From assembly GCA_003259005.1 (NCBI GenBank), contig QLII01000001.1:7865001-7929000 (forward strand): 64,000 nt of DNA, written 5' to 3'. Of this stretch, positions 8,374 to 19,062 are shown piece after piece. The notes under the pieces are model-generated. The model had not been told where the DNA came from, did no database searches, and saw nothing but the letters and a program-made list of their open reading frames with translations. The translations under genes were made by a program, and so were the position numbers. Position 1 is the stretch's first letter. Each line of letters opens with the position of its first letter. This DNA is from Spirosoma telluris. GTDB taxonomy: Bacteria; Bacteroidota; Bacteroidia; Cytophagales; Spirosomataceae.

Positions 8374-9170
8374 CTACGCTTCTACTGCCAGCAAATACAC
8401 GATCATTGACTCGCCGATGGTGGCAATCCAGTTGTCATAATCAGTAATGGCCTGAAGGCGTATGTCCTCAGAGATATACCCCGCCTGAACTAATTGTGGG
8501 CCGCGCAACTCGGCTACTTCGGCCCATAACCGGCTGGTGATAGCGAAGTCAGGATCACTTCGCTTTGAGATCTCAAACTGAGCCTCAACGGTTACTGACT
8601 CAAAACCGATGCGGTGCATCATCGCTTGTACGTGATCGGCAATGGCGTTGTCGAAACCTGCATCCTGCCGCCATTGCAGAAACGCATCGTAAAACGTTCG
8701 CATGGCTGCGGGTGGTTCTGGTGACCAGGCAAGCTTTTCGTGGTTGAAATCGAGTATGGCCAGATGTCCGCCGGGCTTCACGAATCGCTTCATATTGATC
8801 AAAGCCGCTTCCGGCTGTGCCAGCCATTGTAACGTTCGTGCACAGGTGACGAGGTCAAATTGCTCTGTGGTATCAAACGAAAAGACATCAGCCTGTTGAA
8901 AGTCAATGCCGGGTAGAGTGCCAGCGTTCTGGCGCGCTTGCTGAATCAGATTTTCGTTCGGATCAATCCCCAGAACGCGACCGGTAGGCCCCGTTTTTTC
9001 GGCAATACTGCGCGTAATTGCCCCTGACCCGCAGCCTACGTCAAGAACAGATAGGCCGGCTTCAGGTATTTCAACAGATTTTGGTTGGCGTTTTCAACCG
9101 TTCTGCGTTCCAGAACCGGATTGTGCCCTTTGGGCATGGTTGCCCGCTCAGTAATGGGTTGCACTGACAT
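8374..9170 (-). CDS. Class I SAM-dependent methyltransferase (frame broken in a C run)
   Basis: With one base added at 9058-9059 (CC to CCC in the coding strand) the frame joins MSVQPITERATMPKGHNPVL to LSVLDVGCGSGAITRSIAEK, giving 265 residues. LDVGCGSG is motif I for SAM binding, GIDPNENLI is the acidic loop and FDLVTCARTLQWL is motif IV. The rest (KPGGHLAILDF) matches UbiE/COQ5-like small-molecule methyltransferases. The substrate is unknown. The gene converges on the dipeptidase gene. Its start is followed upstream by a 40-bp perfect inverted repeat. Confidence 0.82.
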
Positions 9171-9190
9171 GGACAAATTAAATAATGGAT

Positions 9191-9279
9191 AATGAATAAT
9201 GTAAAATGGATAATGTAAAATGGATAATGAGCAGGTTAATCATTATCCATTTTACATTATCCATTTTACATTATTCATT
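9191..9279. repeat. 40-bp perfect inverted repeat with tandem-word arms
   Basis: The left arm 9191-9230 and right arm 9240-9279 are exact reverse complements around a 9-nt loop. Each arm repeats the word AATGTAAAATGGAT or AATGGATAATG. It sits between the methyltransferase start and the galM stop. The same word family recurs at 27973-28050 and 53311-53445. Confidence 0.9.
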
Positions 9280-9287
9280 CCCTTCTA

Positions 9288-10447
9288 TTACTCTTTCTTC
9301 GATGAAAACTGGTAAACCGTTGTGGTTTTATACGTCTCACCGGGCTTCAGTACCGTTGTTGGAAAATTGGGCTGGTTTGGCGAGTCGGGATAGTGTTCGG
9401 TTTCCAGGCAGAGTGCGTATCGCTTTTTATAAGGAAACCCTTCCCGACCTGTCACAGAACCATCCAGAAAATTGCCAGTGTAGAATTGTACGGCTGGTTG
9501 GTCAGTACGGACTTCCATAACCCGTCCGCTGGTGGGTTCATAAACCGTAGCGGCTAATTTCAGTGAATCGCCAGTGCCGTTCAGCACCCAGCCGTGATCG
9601 TAGCCCCCACCGTATTTAATTTGCGTGTCGGTGGAGTCGTTGATGCGCGTACCGACAACCGTTGGCTTTGTGAAATCGAAAGGTGTGCCAGCAACGGGCT
9701 GTAGTTTGCCGGTTGGAATCAGGGTTTGGTCAATCGGAATAAACTTGTCGGCATAGAGCGTTACTACGTGATCGAGAATATCCCGTTTGGCTCCACCCGC
9801 CAGATTGAAGTAGGTATGATTCGTCAGGTTTACGACCGTTGGTTTATCAGTAGTAGCCTGGTAGTCAATCTTTAGCGCATTATCTTTTTGCAGCGTGTAG
9901 GTCACCTGTACCGACAGATTTCCAGGATACCCTTCTTCGCCATCTTTCGATGTATACGTGAGTTTGAGGGCGGGTTCATCGCCTTCAACCGGGGTTGCGG
10001 TCCAGAGCACTTTATCGAAGCCTTTGGTACCACCATGCAGGTGATTACCAAAATTGTTAGTTACCAGCGTGTAGGTTTTGCCATCGAGCGTAAATTTTCC
10101 TTTGGCAATACGATTACCGTACCGCCCTATCAGTGCACCAAAATAAGGTGTTCCTTTTACGTAGCCTGCCAGCGAATCCATGCCCAGCGTAACATCTTCA
10201 AACTTGCCGTTGCGATCAGGTGTCGTCAGTGATACGATAATGCCGCCATAGTTGGTGATGCTGGCCGTCATGCCAGCCGCATTGTGTAGTGTATACAAAT
10301 CGGCGGTTTGACCATCAGGTAGCTGGCCATAGACGGTTTTTTCGATGCCGGCTTTTGTTCGGTCGTTTCTTTTTTGGACGTACAGGAATTCATGGTCACG
10401 CAACCCGTTAATAGGGCTAGAGAGAGAAATTGAGTCAAAAATTTCAT
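9288..10447 (-). CDS. galM: Aldose 1-epimerase (galactose mutarotase), lipoprotein (frame broken in an A run)
   Basis: Interconverts alpha and beta anomers of sugars such as galactose and arabinose. NRIAKGKFTLDGK, NHLHGGTKGFDK and NLTNHTYFNLAG (catalytic His) and LCLETEHYPDSPNQ (catalytic Glu) are family motifs. The N-terminus from ATG 10447 reads MKFLTQFLSLALLTGC, a lipoprotein signal. It joins the catalytic frame if the six A at 10337-10342 are seven, giving 386 residues. Without that base the frame runs back into unrelated sequence at 10538. It is the last gene of the arabinose cluster. Confidence 0.88.
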
Positions 10448-10562
10448 GAACTAATAAGGGTTTTAGGCCAAAACGGTGCACTGGAGATACATAGAGGAAA
10501 TCAAGCTCAGCAACGTAAACTCGGTTACTAAAGGGCAATCAGCTACAATCATACTATATGGC

Positions 10563-11260
10563 TCAGCAGCCTTGCCCATAATAGGCATCTTTTCCGTGCT
10601 TCCGTTCGTAATGTTTTAGCCGAAGCGTGTCTTTGATACGGGGGGTGTTTGGGTTAATTTGTAGGGTCAGATAGGCCATCCGGGCGAGTTCTTCCAAAAC
10701 GGCCGAGTTGTACACGGCTTTCTCGGCGGTTTTGCCCCAGGTAAATGGCCCATGGTTCTGCAATAACACCATTTCCATTTCGGTGTAGAGGAGCCCTTTC
10801 TCGGCAAACGCATTGAAAATCTGGTGGCCCGTTTCGTGCTCGTAATCGCCCTGAATCATCTCGTCGGTCAGTGCGGGGCGCAGGGAATGTCCTGATGCGT
10901 ATGGTCGGCGTGGGTGGTGCCGAAGATAGGAATATCTATACCCGCCTGCGACCAGGCCACAGCATGTGTGCTGTGCGTGTGCGAAATTCCCCCGATTTTC
11001 TCCCAGGTTTTGTAGAGTAACGCATGGGTCTTCGTGTCCGATGAAGGACGCATTGTACCTTCCACCACCTTTGCATCGTAATCGCAGATGACGATGTCAT
11101 AAGGCGTAAGTTCGTCGTAGGGAACGCCACTGGGTTTAATGGCAAAAACGCCCTGTTGGCGATCAACGGCACTCACATTGCCAAAGGTAAACAACACGAG
11201 GCCCAACTTTGGCAGTTGCATATTGGCCTCGTAGCATTCTTCTTTTAAGGATGTGTACAT
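10563..11260 (-). CDS. araD: L-ribulose-5-phosphate 4-epimerase (frame broken in a C run)
   Basis: Third step of L-arabinose use, converting L-ribulose 5-phosphate to D-xylulose 5-phosphate. The class II aldolase fold is marked by FGNVSAVD, IKPSGVPYDEL, PSSDTKTHALLY and the zinc ligands in ISHTHSTHA. The C-terminus HYERKHGKDAYYGQ is specific to AraD. At 10875-10878 four bases should be five: then CAPALTDEMIQGDYEHETG is continuous and the length is 232 residues, as in the E. coli enzyme. It follows the GH51, araA and araB genes on the same strand. Confidence 0.92.
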
Positions 11261-11279
11261 GATTTAATTTCGATTGAGT

Positions 11280-11334
11280 GAATGAGTGATTGAGTGAATA
11301 GGTACAGATAAACCATTCACTCAATCACTCATTC
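11280..11334. repeat. 20-bp perfect inverted repeat, GAGTGAAT words
   Basis: The arms 11280-11299 (GAATGAGTGATTGAGTGAAT) and 11315-11334 are exact reverse complements. Each arm is made of the degenerate word GA(A/T)TGAGT. It fills the araD/GH51 junction; a related hairpin lies at 39652-39762. Confidence 0.85.
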
Positions 11335-11346
11335 AAAATTCACTCA

Positions 11347-12887
11347 TTAAAGTTCAAGCACCACCACCGAAACCGGTGGCAGGGTAACCGATAGGTTGTC
11401 GCCTTCTACTTTAGCTCCATTGAAGGAAACCGGCTTTATTTTGGTCAGATTCTCGAAGGTGTTATGATCGTGTACGTTGGCTGAGGTCAGGATACGACCG
11501 GTTAGTCCAGCGGCTTTAAGCCCTTTCAGCGCGACCGAAATGGCCTGCGGCTTGGTTGGATCGATGTTCACCAGCGATATGTGTACTTTGCCCGCCTTAT
11601 CGCGAGAGGCTGATACAGAAACGGCTGGCAATTTGCCATCGGCAGTCGTAAAGTCGTCTGATTTCACGTCAACGGGCAGCATGGTCGCGTCCTGGTGGAC
11701 ATTGTACATTTCCAGTACGTGGTACGTGGGCGTTAGCAGCAGTTTGTCGCCTTTGGTCAGGATAACGGCCTGAAGCACGTTAATGGCCTGCGCCAGATTA
11801 GCCATGCGCACGCGTTCGCAATGCTTGTGAAAAATGTTGAGTGTTGCCCCGGCCAGAACGGCATCGCGCATGGTGTTCTGCTGATACAGAAATCCCGGAT
11901 TAGTGCCCGGTTCGACGTTATACCAGCCTCCCCATTCATCAACGACCAGGGCAATCTTTTTCTCTGGGTCGTACTTATCCATAACGGCCGAGTGCTTCTC
12001 GATCAACTCGTCCATCAAGAGTGCCTGTTTCATTGTTTTGAAATACTCCTGATCGGTGAATTCAGTGGCTGACCCTTTTTTGCCATCGCCCCACGACAAG
12101 ACCGAGTAGTGGTGCATCGCTATCCCTTCCATCATGCTGCCAGGGATATTTTTCATGAGGTTTCTGTCCAGTTATAGTCATTGTCGCTGGCTCCTGAGGC
12201 AATTCGGAAAATACGTTCCTTGCCTACCTGAGGGTTCATAAACGTGCTATACTGTCGGTAGATGTTGGCATAATAATCGGGTTTCATATTGCCACCACAA
12301 CCCCAGGCTTCGTTGCCCACACCCCAGTAACGCACATTCCAGGGAGCCTGACGACCGTTCTGTTGACGGAGGTTAGACATTGGGCTGTTTTTCTCGAAAT
12401 TGACATACTGTACCCACTCGGTCAGGTCCTGTACCGTGCCACTGCCGACGTTTCCTGCCAGATAGGGCTCTGTTCCCAAGAGTTCGCACATATTCAGGAA
12501 GTCGTGCGTACCGAAACTATTATCTTCCGTAACGCCACCCCACCAGGTGTTCACGATTTTAGGCCGCTTGGCTTTTGGACCAATACCATCTTTCCAATGG
12601 TAGGTATCCGCAAAACAGCCACCCGGCCAGCGGAGGTTAGGAATCTTCATTTTTTTGAGTGCTTCCACTACATCCAGACGAACCCCGTTTTTGTTGGGAA
12701 TTTTGGTGTTGCTTTCGCCCACATAAAAACCGTCGTAAATGCACCGGCCTAAGTGTTCGGCGAAGTGCCCATAGATGTGGCGACTGATGACGTGTTTGCC
12801 TTCGCTGGCATTGATCGTTACTTTGTTTTGCGCCGATGCTAAACTGCCCAGACAGGCTACAGCAAGGGTTAGGAGTTGTTTTTTCAT
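11347..12887 (-). CDS. Alpha-L-arabinofuranosidase, GH51 (frame broken in a C run)
   Basis: Releases terminal arabinofuranose from arabinan and arabinoxylan. The signal peptide MKKQLLTLAVACLGSLASAQ predicts export. WGVGNEAWGCGG carries the acid/base Glu and IALVVDEWGGWYN the nucleophile Glu of GH51; LRWPGGCFADTYHWKDGIGP is the usual N-terminal signature. At 12159-12160 the coding CC should be CCC; the added base joins YNWTET to LMKNIPGSMMEGIAMHHY and gives 513 residues. It lies 46 bp downstream of araA, so the enzyme that frees arabinose is cotranscribed with the isomerase. Confidence 0.93.
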
Positions 12888-12933
12888 AGAAAAGGTTTTT
12901 TAGGTAACAGTATGAACGAAGCCATTCGGGTTA

Positions 12934-14424
12934 TCAACGATAAGCAGCTTCGCTCCAGCGGAGTTCGTTCTTCAACTGGCGCAGGTTTGTGTTGCGATCA
13001 ATGACTACTAATTCGACCCCGAAGATGTCGGCGAAGTCTTCGATCTGATCCGTCGTCAGGTTTTGGCTATAGACCGTATGGTGGGCACCTCCCGCCAGAA
13101 TCCAGGCTGCACAACCGGTTTGCATGTCGGGCATCGGTTTCCAGATGGCACGGGCTACCGGTAATTTTGGCAGCGCTTCGGGCACCTCTACGGCTTCTAC
13201 TTCATTGACCAGCAGTCGGAAACGATTACCCATGTCAATCAGCGATACGTTAATGGCCGGACCCGCTGGTGCGTTAAACACCAACCGAACGGGGTCCGCT
13301 TTGCCACCGATGCCTAACGGGTGAATTTCGCAGGTTGGCTTGCCTGCCGCAATGGACGGACAGATTTCGAGCATGTGCGAACCCAGGACTAATGGATTTA
13401 CCGGATCGAAGTGGTAGGTGTAGTCTTCCATGAAGGAATTACCTCCTTTCAGACCAGCCGCCATTACTTTCATCGTACGCACCATCGCCGAGGTTTTCCA
13501 GTCGCCTTCACCGCCAAAACCATAACCATCGGCCATCAGGCGCTGGGAAGGAATGCCCGGTAGTTGAGTCATGCCGTGCAGGTCTTCAAACGTATCGGTA
13601 TAGGCGGAGAAGTTACCATCTTTGAGGAAAGCCCGCATCCCGATTTCGATTTTGGCAGCATCCCGCAGTGAACTGTGTTGTGGTCCTCCTTTGAGAAGCG
13701 AATTCATCAACGTGTAACTGTCGGCATATTCGGCCACTAACTGGTCAATTTCAGCATCAGTTACCTGATTGATCACTGCTACCAGATCACCAATGCCGTG
13801 CGTATTCACCGACATGCCAAAGGTCATCTCGGCGGCTACTTTGTCGCCATCCGTTACGGCAACCTGTCGCATATTATCGCCAAAGCGAACCACTTTCATG
13901 GTCTTTAACTCATAGGCTGCCACCGCAACCCGACTCCAGGATGCAATCTTTTCGATAACTGCCTGGTCCTGCCAGAAGCCAACGACAATTTTGCGATTCA
14001 GCCGCATCCGCGACATGATAAACCCAAACTCCCGGTCACCATGGGCCGATTGGTTGAGGTTCATGAAGTCCATGTCGATTTCATTCCAGGGAATGTCGCG
14101 GTTGAACTGTGTATGCAGGTGAAGGAGTGGCTTTTTCAGCACGGTTAATCCCCGAATCCACATTTTAGCGGGCGAAAACGTGTGCATCCAGGTAATGATC
14201 CCCACGCAATTAGGCGCTACGTTCGCTTCCTGACAGATCGCATAAATCTCGTCGGGGGTTTTGACGACGGGTTTAAAGACTACCCGAACGGGCACCTGAG
14301 GTGACTCTCCCAGAAAATTGGCAATAATCAAGGAGTGGGCATCGACTTGTTTCAGCGTTTCCTCTCCGTATAAATGTTGGCTCCCTGTTACGAACCAGAT
14401 TTCAAATTGTTTCAGATCGAGCAT
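12934..14424 (-). CDS. araA: L-arabinose isomerase
   Basis: Converts L-arabinose to L-ribulose in the cytoplasm. A full-length protein of 496 residues. It opens with FEIWFVTGSQHLYGEETL, has CVGIITWMHTFSPAKMWIRG and LHLHTQFNRDIPW, and has the DTFEDLHGMTQLPG and SHMLEICPSIA regions that hold the manganese ligands in AraA. The frame is intact. It sits between araB and GH51. The araB side of the junction holds a 27-bp inverted repeat, the GH51 side only 46 bp. Confidence 0.97.
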   Translation of the reverse strand: MLDLKQFEIWFVTGSQHLYGEETLKQVDAHSLIIANFLGESPQVPVRVVFKPVVKTPDEIYAICQEANVAPNCVGIITWMHTFSPAKMWIRGLTVLKKPLLHLHTQFNRDIPWNEIDMDFMNLNQSAHGDREFGFIMSRMRLNRKIVVGFWQDQAVIEKIASWSRVAVAAYELKTMKVVRFGDNMRQVAVTDGDKVAAEMTFGMSVNTHGIGDLVAVINQVTDAEIDQLVAEYADSYTLMNSLLKGGPQHSSLRDAAKIEIGMRAFLKDGNFSAYTDTFEDLHGMTQLPGIPSQRLMADGYGFGGEGDWKTSAMVRTMKVMAAGLKGGNSFMEDYTYHFDPVNPLVLGSHMLEICPSIAAGKPTCEIHPLGIGGKADPVRLVFNAPAGPAINVSLIDMGNRFRLLVNEVEAVEVPEALPKLPVARAIWKPMPDMQTGCAAWILAGGAHHTVYSQNLTTDQIEDFADIFGVELVVIDRNTNLRQLKNELRWSEAAYR

Positions 14425-14441
14425 TTACTTGTCATTTAATT

Positions 14442-14551
14442 GTCATTAAGTGGTCATTGGGTAGTCATAAATTGTCATTCGTTGTCATTAAGTTGTTTTG
14501 TCAAATATCGATGAATGACAATCCATGACTACCCAATGACCACTTAATGAC
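14442..14551. repeat. 27-bp perfect inverted repeat, GGTCATTAAGT words
   Basis: The arms 14442-14468 and 14525-14551 are exact reverse complements, built from the word (G)GTCATT(A/G)(A/G)GT. The right arm contains the araB stop codon (14544-14546). It lies in the araB/araA junction. Confidence 0.9.
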
Positions 14552-16178
14552 TTTCTATAAATTGTCCTAATGTCAAATACTTCGTATACAGCGTTTCGTA
14601 CACGGCTACTTTATCAGCCTGGGGCGTGTATTCGGCGTCGAAACCGGACCCCATTGCTTTCTGGGCCGCTTCCATCGTTGGATGAACGCCAGCCGCTACG
14701 GCTGCACACATGGCCGCTCCCAGGGCGCAGGCCTGATCGGCGCTGGCTACCTGAATGGGTTTGTTCAACACATCCGCCAGAGTTTGCATCACGAAGGGTG
14801 ATTTTTTTGCTACGCCACCAATGGCAATTACTTTCTTGATGGGGACACCTTCTTCCAAAAAACGGTCGACAATGCTACGGGAGCCAAAGGCAGTCGCTTC
14901 TACCAGCGCCTTGAACACTTTAGGCGCATCGGTGCCCAGATTTAGTCCGGCTATGGCTGCCTTGAGGGTGTGATTGGCGTCGGGTGTCCGGCGTCCGTTT
15001 ATCCAATCCAGCGCAATAACATCGTTCGCGGTAACGGGTAATTTGGCCGCCTGCGCGGATAAATGCGGAATCAATTGCTGACTCAGTGAATCAGCGGCTT
15101 CTGCTCCCAGTAACTCGCGGACAGGGCCCGTGATCAAACGAGCAAACCAGGCATATACGTCCCCGAAAGCAGACTGTCCCGCTTCCAGACCGAGCATGCC
15201 CGGCGCAACCGAACCGTCTACCTGCCCGCAAATGCCCCGAATGAGCCGGTGCCCGATTTCTTCGTTGGGGGCCATCAGGATGTCGCAGGTGGAGGTGCCA
15301 ATGATGCGGACAAAGGCATAGGGCTCAATTTCGGCACCAATGGCACCCATGTGCGCATCGAAGGCTCCCACGCCAATCACTACGCTGGTCGATAATCCCA
15401 GTTTCTCTGCCCATTCCGGGGAGAGGTGGCCCATTGATTGATCGGAGGTGAAGGTATCGGTAAATAACCGATCGCGTAGCCCGTGTAGTAATGGATCGAG
15501 CTGGGTCAGGAATTCGTCGGAAGGTAAGCCATTGAATTCACTATGCCAGAGGGCTTTGTGCCCAGCCGCACAACGCGATCGTTTGAGTGTCAGCGGGTTC
15601 GTGTTACCCGTCAGAACCGCCGATATCCAGTCGCAGTGTTCGATCCACGAAAAGGCATGTTCACGGATGGTTTCATCTACTCGTAATGTTCGCAACATTT
15701 TGGCCCAGAACCATTCTGACGAGTAAATACCGCCAACGTATTTGGTATAATCGACATCCCAATGGTGCGCCAGATTATTGATTTCCTCGGCTTCCGCGTT
15801 GGCAGTATGGTCTTTCCAGAGAATGAACATGCCATTTGGATTCTCGGCAAAATCAGCTCTCAGCGCTAAGGGTAGACCCGTTTCATCGACGGCACAGGGC
15901 GTAGAACCCGTTGTATCAATCGAAATACCAACAACCTGTTGGCGAACCTCGGCAGGTGCCTGAGCTAAAGCACCCGTTATGGTCGCCGTTAGGCCTTCGA
16001 GATAATCGAGTGGATGTTGGCGGAACTGAGAGGTAGCTGGATCGCAGTACAGCCCCTGTTTCCATCGTGTGTATTCGTGAACGTGTGTTCCTACGGCTTC
16101 GCCCGTTTGGGCATTTACGACTAAGGCTCTAACCGAATCGCTGCCAAAGTCGACGCCAATGACGTATTGATTATTCAT
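14544..16178 (-). CDS. araB: L-ribulokinase
   Basis: Phosphorylates L-ribulose to L-ribulose 5-phosphate. FGGY-family kinase of 544 residues: YVIGVDFGSDSVRALVV is the N-terminal phosphate loop, VGISIDTTGSTPC and GVGAFDAHMGAIGA are characteristic of ribulokinases, and IGGVAKKSPFVMQTLADVL is the C-terminal FGGY signature. The frame is intact. The last codons and the TAA stop lie in an inverted-repeat arm. A 24-bp motif shared with the araR leader is found 76 bp upstream of the start, consistent with AraR control. Confidence 0.96.
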   Translation of the reverse strand: MNNQYVIGVDFGSDSVRALVVNAQTGEAVGTHVHEYTRWKQGLYCDPATSQFRQHPLDYLEGLTATITGALAQAPAEVRQQVVGISIDTTGSTPCAVDETGLPLALRADFAENPNGMFILWKDHTANAEAEEINNLAHHWDVDYTKYVGGIYSSEWFWAKMLRTLRVDETIREHAFSWIEHCDWISAVLTGNTNPLTLKRSRCAAGHKALWHSEFNGLPSDEFLTQLDPLLHGLRDRLFTDTFTSDQSMGHLSPEWAEKLGLSTSVVIGVGAFDAHMGAIGAEIEPYAFVRIIGTSTCDILMAPNEEIGHRLIRGICGQVDGSVAPGMLGLEAGQSAFGDVYAWFARLITGPVRELLGAEAADSLSQQLIPHLSAQAAKLPVTANDVIALDWINGRRTPDANHTLKAAIAGLNLGTDAPKVFKALVEATAFGSRSIVDRFLEEGVPIKKVIAIGGVAKKSPFVMQTLADVLNKPIQVASADQACALGAAMCAAVAAGVHPTMEAAQKAMGSGFDAEYTPQADKVAVYETLYTKYLTLGQFIESH

Positions 16179-16253
16179 AGATAGGGTTACTGTAGGCTGC
16201 TCAAATCGTGCATTCGAGCAATTGTTTAGGGGATAGGAACGAGTGGTTTATAG

Positions 16254-16277
16254 AATAGTGTATGTTTGACACAATAT
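16254..16277 (-). promoter_or_regulatory. Candidate AraR operator upstream of araB
   Basis: On the coding strand this 24-bp site contains ATTGTGTC, four free bases, then ATACA. It agrees at 18 of 24 positions with the site at 17176-17199 in the araR leader. The core TGTGT...ATACA is an imperfect inverted repeat. That AraR binds it is an inference from position and sharing. Confidence 0.5.
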
Positions 16278-16334
16278 TACAGTACTTTTGTGTTATTTTC
16301 ATGGAAAATGCAATTATTATTTGTTACAGACCGT

Positions 16335-16416
16335 CTAAAAACCTGTAAATCCCCTAAAGAGGGACTTTATTTAAGAGTGAACAAAGTCCCTCTTTAGGGG
16401 ATTTACAGGTTTTTAG
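16335..16416. terminator. 34-bp perfect inverted repeat with T tract between araR and araB
   Basis: The arms 16335-16368 and 16383-16416 are exact reverse complements (CTAAAAACCTGTAAATCCCC and onward). The run of A/T at the outer ends gives a U tract in either direction, and it begins 17 bp after the araR stop. It should act as a strong terminator for araR. Confidence 0.75.
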
Positions 16417-16432
16417 AAAACTACTTAAGGAA

Positions 16433-17134
16433 TCAAGACAGGGTTAGTTCCGGGAAGAAACTGACGTAATCCGTGAGGTATTGCTGGTATTTCTCTGTAT
16501 TTAGCCTGTACAGTTTCCCCTTCTTTGTTACAGAATTCGTGTCTTTATCTCCGGTGTCGATCAGGAGTTCAGTTGATATGATTTTTCGACTGAAATTCCG
16601 GCGGTCGAGCTGGGTGTTATAGATCGCTTCGTAGACCTTCTGAAGTTGGGGTATGGTAAACTTATCGGGCATCAACTCAAAGCCTATAGCGTGCAGAGCC
16701 GCTTTATATCGTAGCTGGCGCAAAGCCTGATCAACCATGGCGTTGTGGTCGAAAATCAAGTCTGGCTTTTCGCTCAGGTTAATCCAGTAAGCGTTGTGTG
16801 CTTTAATGGCATTGATGTCCTGCTGCTGAATATTCACTAAGGCATAATAGACGACTGAGATGGTTCGCTCAACGGGGTCGCGTTTTACGGCGCCGAAGGT
16901 CTGCAACTGTTCGAGGTAATTATTTCTTAAACCGGTCAGGTCATATAAAATGCGCTGAGCAGCCGCTTCCAAATCTTCGTATTCATTTAGAAATCCACCC
17001 ATCAATGACCATTTGCCACTTTCAGGGTCAAAGTTTCGTTTGATAAGCAGCAACTTGAGTTCTTCCCCATCGAACCCGAAAATGATACAATCTAAAGCGA
17101 CAAGAATACGACTCGGATGGGTATAGTGAATCAT
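16433..17134 (-). CDS. araR: NUDIX-domain transcriptional regulator, AraR-like
   Basis: A 233-residue protein with an N-terminal NUDIX domain (VALDCIIFGFDGEELKLLLI, KWSLMGGFLNEYEDLEAAAQ) and a C-terminal winged-helix domain (FTIPQLQKVYEAIYNTQLDR, NFSRKIIST). The NUDIX box lacks the usual catalytic Glu pattern, so it probably senses a ligand. Regulators of this architecture control L-arabinose genes in Bacteroides, as AraR. Its place between GH43 and araB, and a 24-bp site shared by its own leader and that of araB, support the same role. It probably represses itself and the ara operon until arabinose is present. Confidence 0.87.
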   Translation of the reverse strand: MIHYTHPSRILVALDCIIFGFDGEELKLLLIKRNFDPESGKWSLMGGFLNEYEDLEAAAQRILYDLTGLRNNYLEQLQTFGAVKRDPVERTISVVYYALVNIQQQDINAIKAHNAYWINLSEKPDLIFDHNAMVDQALRQLRYKAALHAIGFELMPDKFTIPQLQKVYEAIYNTQLDRRNFSRKIISTELLIDTGDKDTNSVTKKGKLYRLNTEKYQQYLTDYVSFFPELTLS

Positions 17135-17175
17135 AGGGCAACATTTTTTTCAAGTAAGCTATCAGGGCGGTCAAT

Positions 17176-17199
17176 TATACTGTATAGAAGACACAATTT
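17176..17199 (-). promoter_or_regulatory. Candidate AraR operator in the araR leader
   Basis: The second copy of the 24-bp motif: on the coding strand ATTGTGTC, four free bases, then ATACA. It starts 42 bp before the araR ATG, which would allow autoregulation. Binding is inferred only. Confidence 0.5.
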
Positions 17200-17228
17200 T
17201 AACTTACCTATCTCATTGCCTGATACGT

Positions 17229-18919
17229 TTACTTCCTGATGCCAGCCTGTTGCACCGGCTCTACCCTGAACCAGTCAAAGTCAGCGTAGCCTGAGTCATT
17301 AATTTGCGTTGTACGGGTACAGAAAATCCCCATTTTAGCGCCAATCCAACGACCAACTTCGGCCTGAGACTCACCGTCTATTGGGTTGAACGTCTGACCG
17401 TCCAAGCTATACGAAAACTGACATTTAGCCCCTGCTGTTACCTGAACACGAAAGTAAACCGGTGTTTCGACTTTCAACCGGGCAATTACTTTTTCCTCTT
17501 CGGGCTTCCCGTCTGATGCTTTTTTACACACCGAGTAGATTAGCTCAAGACCCCCTTCTTTCTGACTTTTTAGTGACAGGCTGGCGTAGCTTAGTCCCAT
17601 AATGACCAGCCCCACTTTTTCATTTTCCAGTTTCGAATTTGGGGTAAAGGTCAGTTTGGTGGTAACCATGAATACCTCTGCCGGAAATTTCTGCATCAGC
17701 ACATTAGGCACTTCCCAGAGATTTTTGGCATTATCGGGTACTTTAGCCGAATAGAGCCGCAGAAACCCCTGATTGCTGGCTGTATGCCAGATGCCTTTTG
17801 GATTTGCCTGCCATTGCCACTGTAAGCCAAGTGTTTGTCCATTAAACTCGTCTGATTCGACTGGGGTCATTATTGGGTATGTTTTGCCGACCCTTGGTTT
17901 TCGATAGGTCAGGACAGGTTCTCCTTTGCCATCGCCGTCGGTATCAACACCAATGACCGGCCAGTCGTTGACCCATTTCATCGGTTGCAAGTGGACTACC
18001 CGACCGTAAGCATCTTTGTCCTGAAAATGTAGAAACCAGTCTTCTCCTGGCTTGCCATTGACGGATTTTGTATCGACCCAGGCTCCCTGATGTGGCCCAT
18101 TAATTGGGCTTTTTCCCTGATCCATCACTACTTTTCGCTCGTAGGGACCGTAGATGTTTCGGGAGCGCAGTACCAATTGCCAGCCCGTTGAAACGCCACC
18201 GGCGGGTGCAAATAAATAGTAGTAGCCGTTTCGTTTGTACATTTTTGGGCCTTCGATGGTTGGATCGGTAAGGTGACCGTCGTACACAATTACCCCTTCA
18301 TCTAGAACTTTCGTTCCGGCCGTATTCAACTTCTTTATTGTAAGGATACTTTTGATTCCGGCCCGACTGCCTGCCCAGCCATGAGCCAGATAGACCTGAC
18401 CATTATCATCCCAGAAAGGGCAGGGGTCAATCAATCCTTTACCGCTTTCGACTAAAAGGGGTCGCTCCAGGGACCAGTTGCCGTTTTGGCTTTGGTGAGG
18501 TAAATTCCAAAATCTGGGTCGGGGTAGTAGATATAAAACTCGTTGTTGTGATAGCGAATGGCGGGTGCCCAAACACCATTGCCATGCTGAGTTTTCTCGA
18601 AATGCTCAAATGGTGGCTGACGTTTCAGTGCGTGACCAATGAGTGTCCAGTTAACCAAGTCCTTAGAATGCAGAATAGGCAGCCCTGGTATGGCATCGAA
18701 ACTGGAGGCTACGAGATAAAAATCATCGCCTACACGGCAGGCATCCGGATCGGAGTAGTCGGCATTAATGACGGGGTTTTTATAGGTGCCGTTCCCCAAA
18801 TCAGCCACCCATACTTTAGAGATGTAGGGCGTGGATGAAACCTGCTTTGGCGCGCTTGTCTGCGCCATGACCGAAAATGTTGATAAACAAACTAAAATAC
18901 TACTGGCAAGATGGTTCAT
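17229..18919 (-). CDS. Glycoside hydrolase family 43 with C-terminal beta-sandwich (frame broken in a C run)
   Basis: Secreted GH43 enzyme, probably an arabinanase or arabinofuranosidase/xylosidase. The start at 18919 (MNHLASSILVCLSTFSVMAQ) gives a signal peptide; an upstream in-frame start adds a poor leader. Catalytic residues are visible: YSDPDACRVGDDFYL (base Asp), LIDPCPFWDDNG (pKa-modulating Asp) and TIEGPKMYKRNGYYYLF (acid Glu). A concanavalin-like domain follows from about residue 340 (SDEFNGQTLGLQWQWQ). At 18458-18461 four bases should be five: then GPWSDPLLVESGKGL is continuous and the length is 563 residues. It lies just upstream of araR. Confidence 0.9.
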
Positions 18920-19062
18920 AATAAGTAGTTGACCCAATTTGAGTCTATGGATTCTCAGTGCTGTCCATGCGGTCAATTCTATTGGCAACAACTAGTTGAT
19001 TGATAGGCAAAAGAATCTATAGAATCAAAATACGGAGAATTCTGTCTTCATAGCACAAGGCA

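Noticed and set aside
9191..9279. CRISPR array
   Set aside because: The repeated words are arms of a single inverted repeat with a 9-nt loop. There are no regular spacers and no cas genes in the window.
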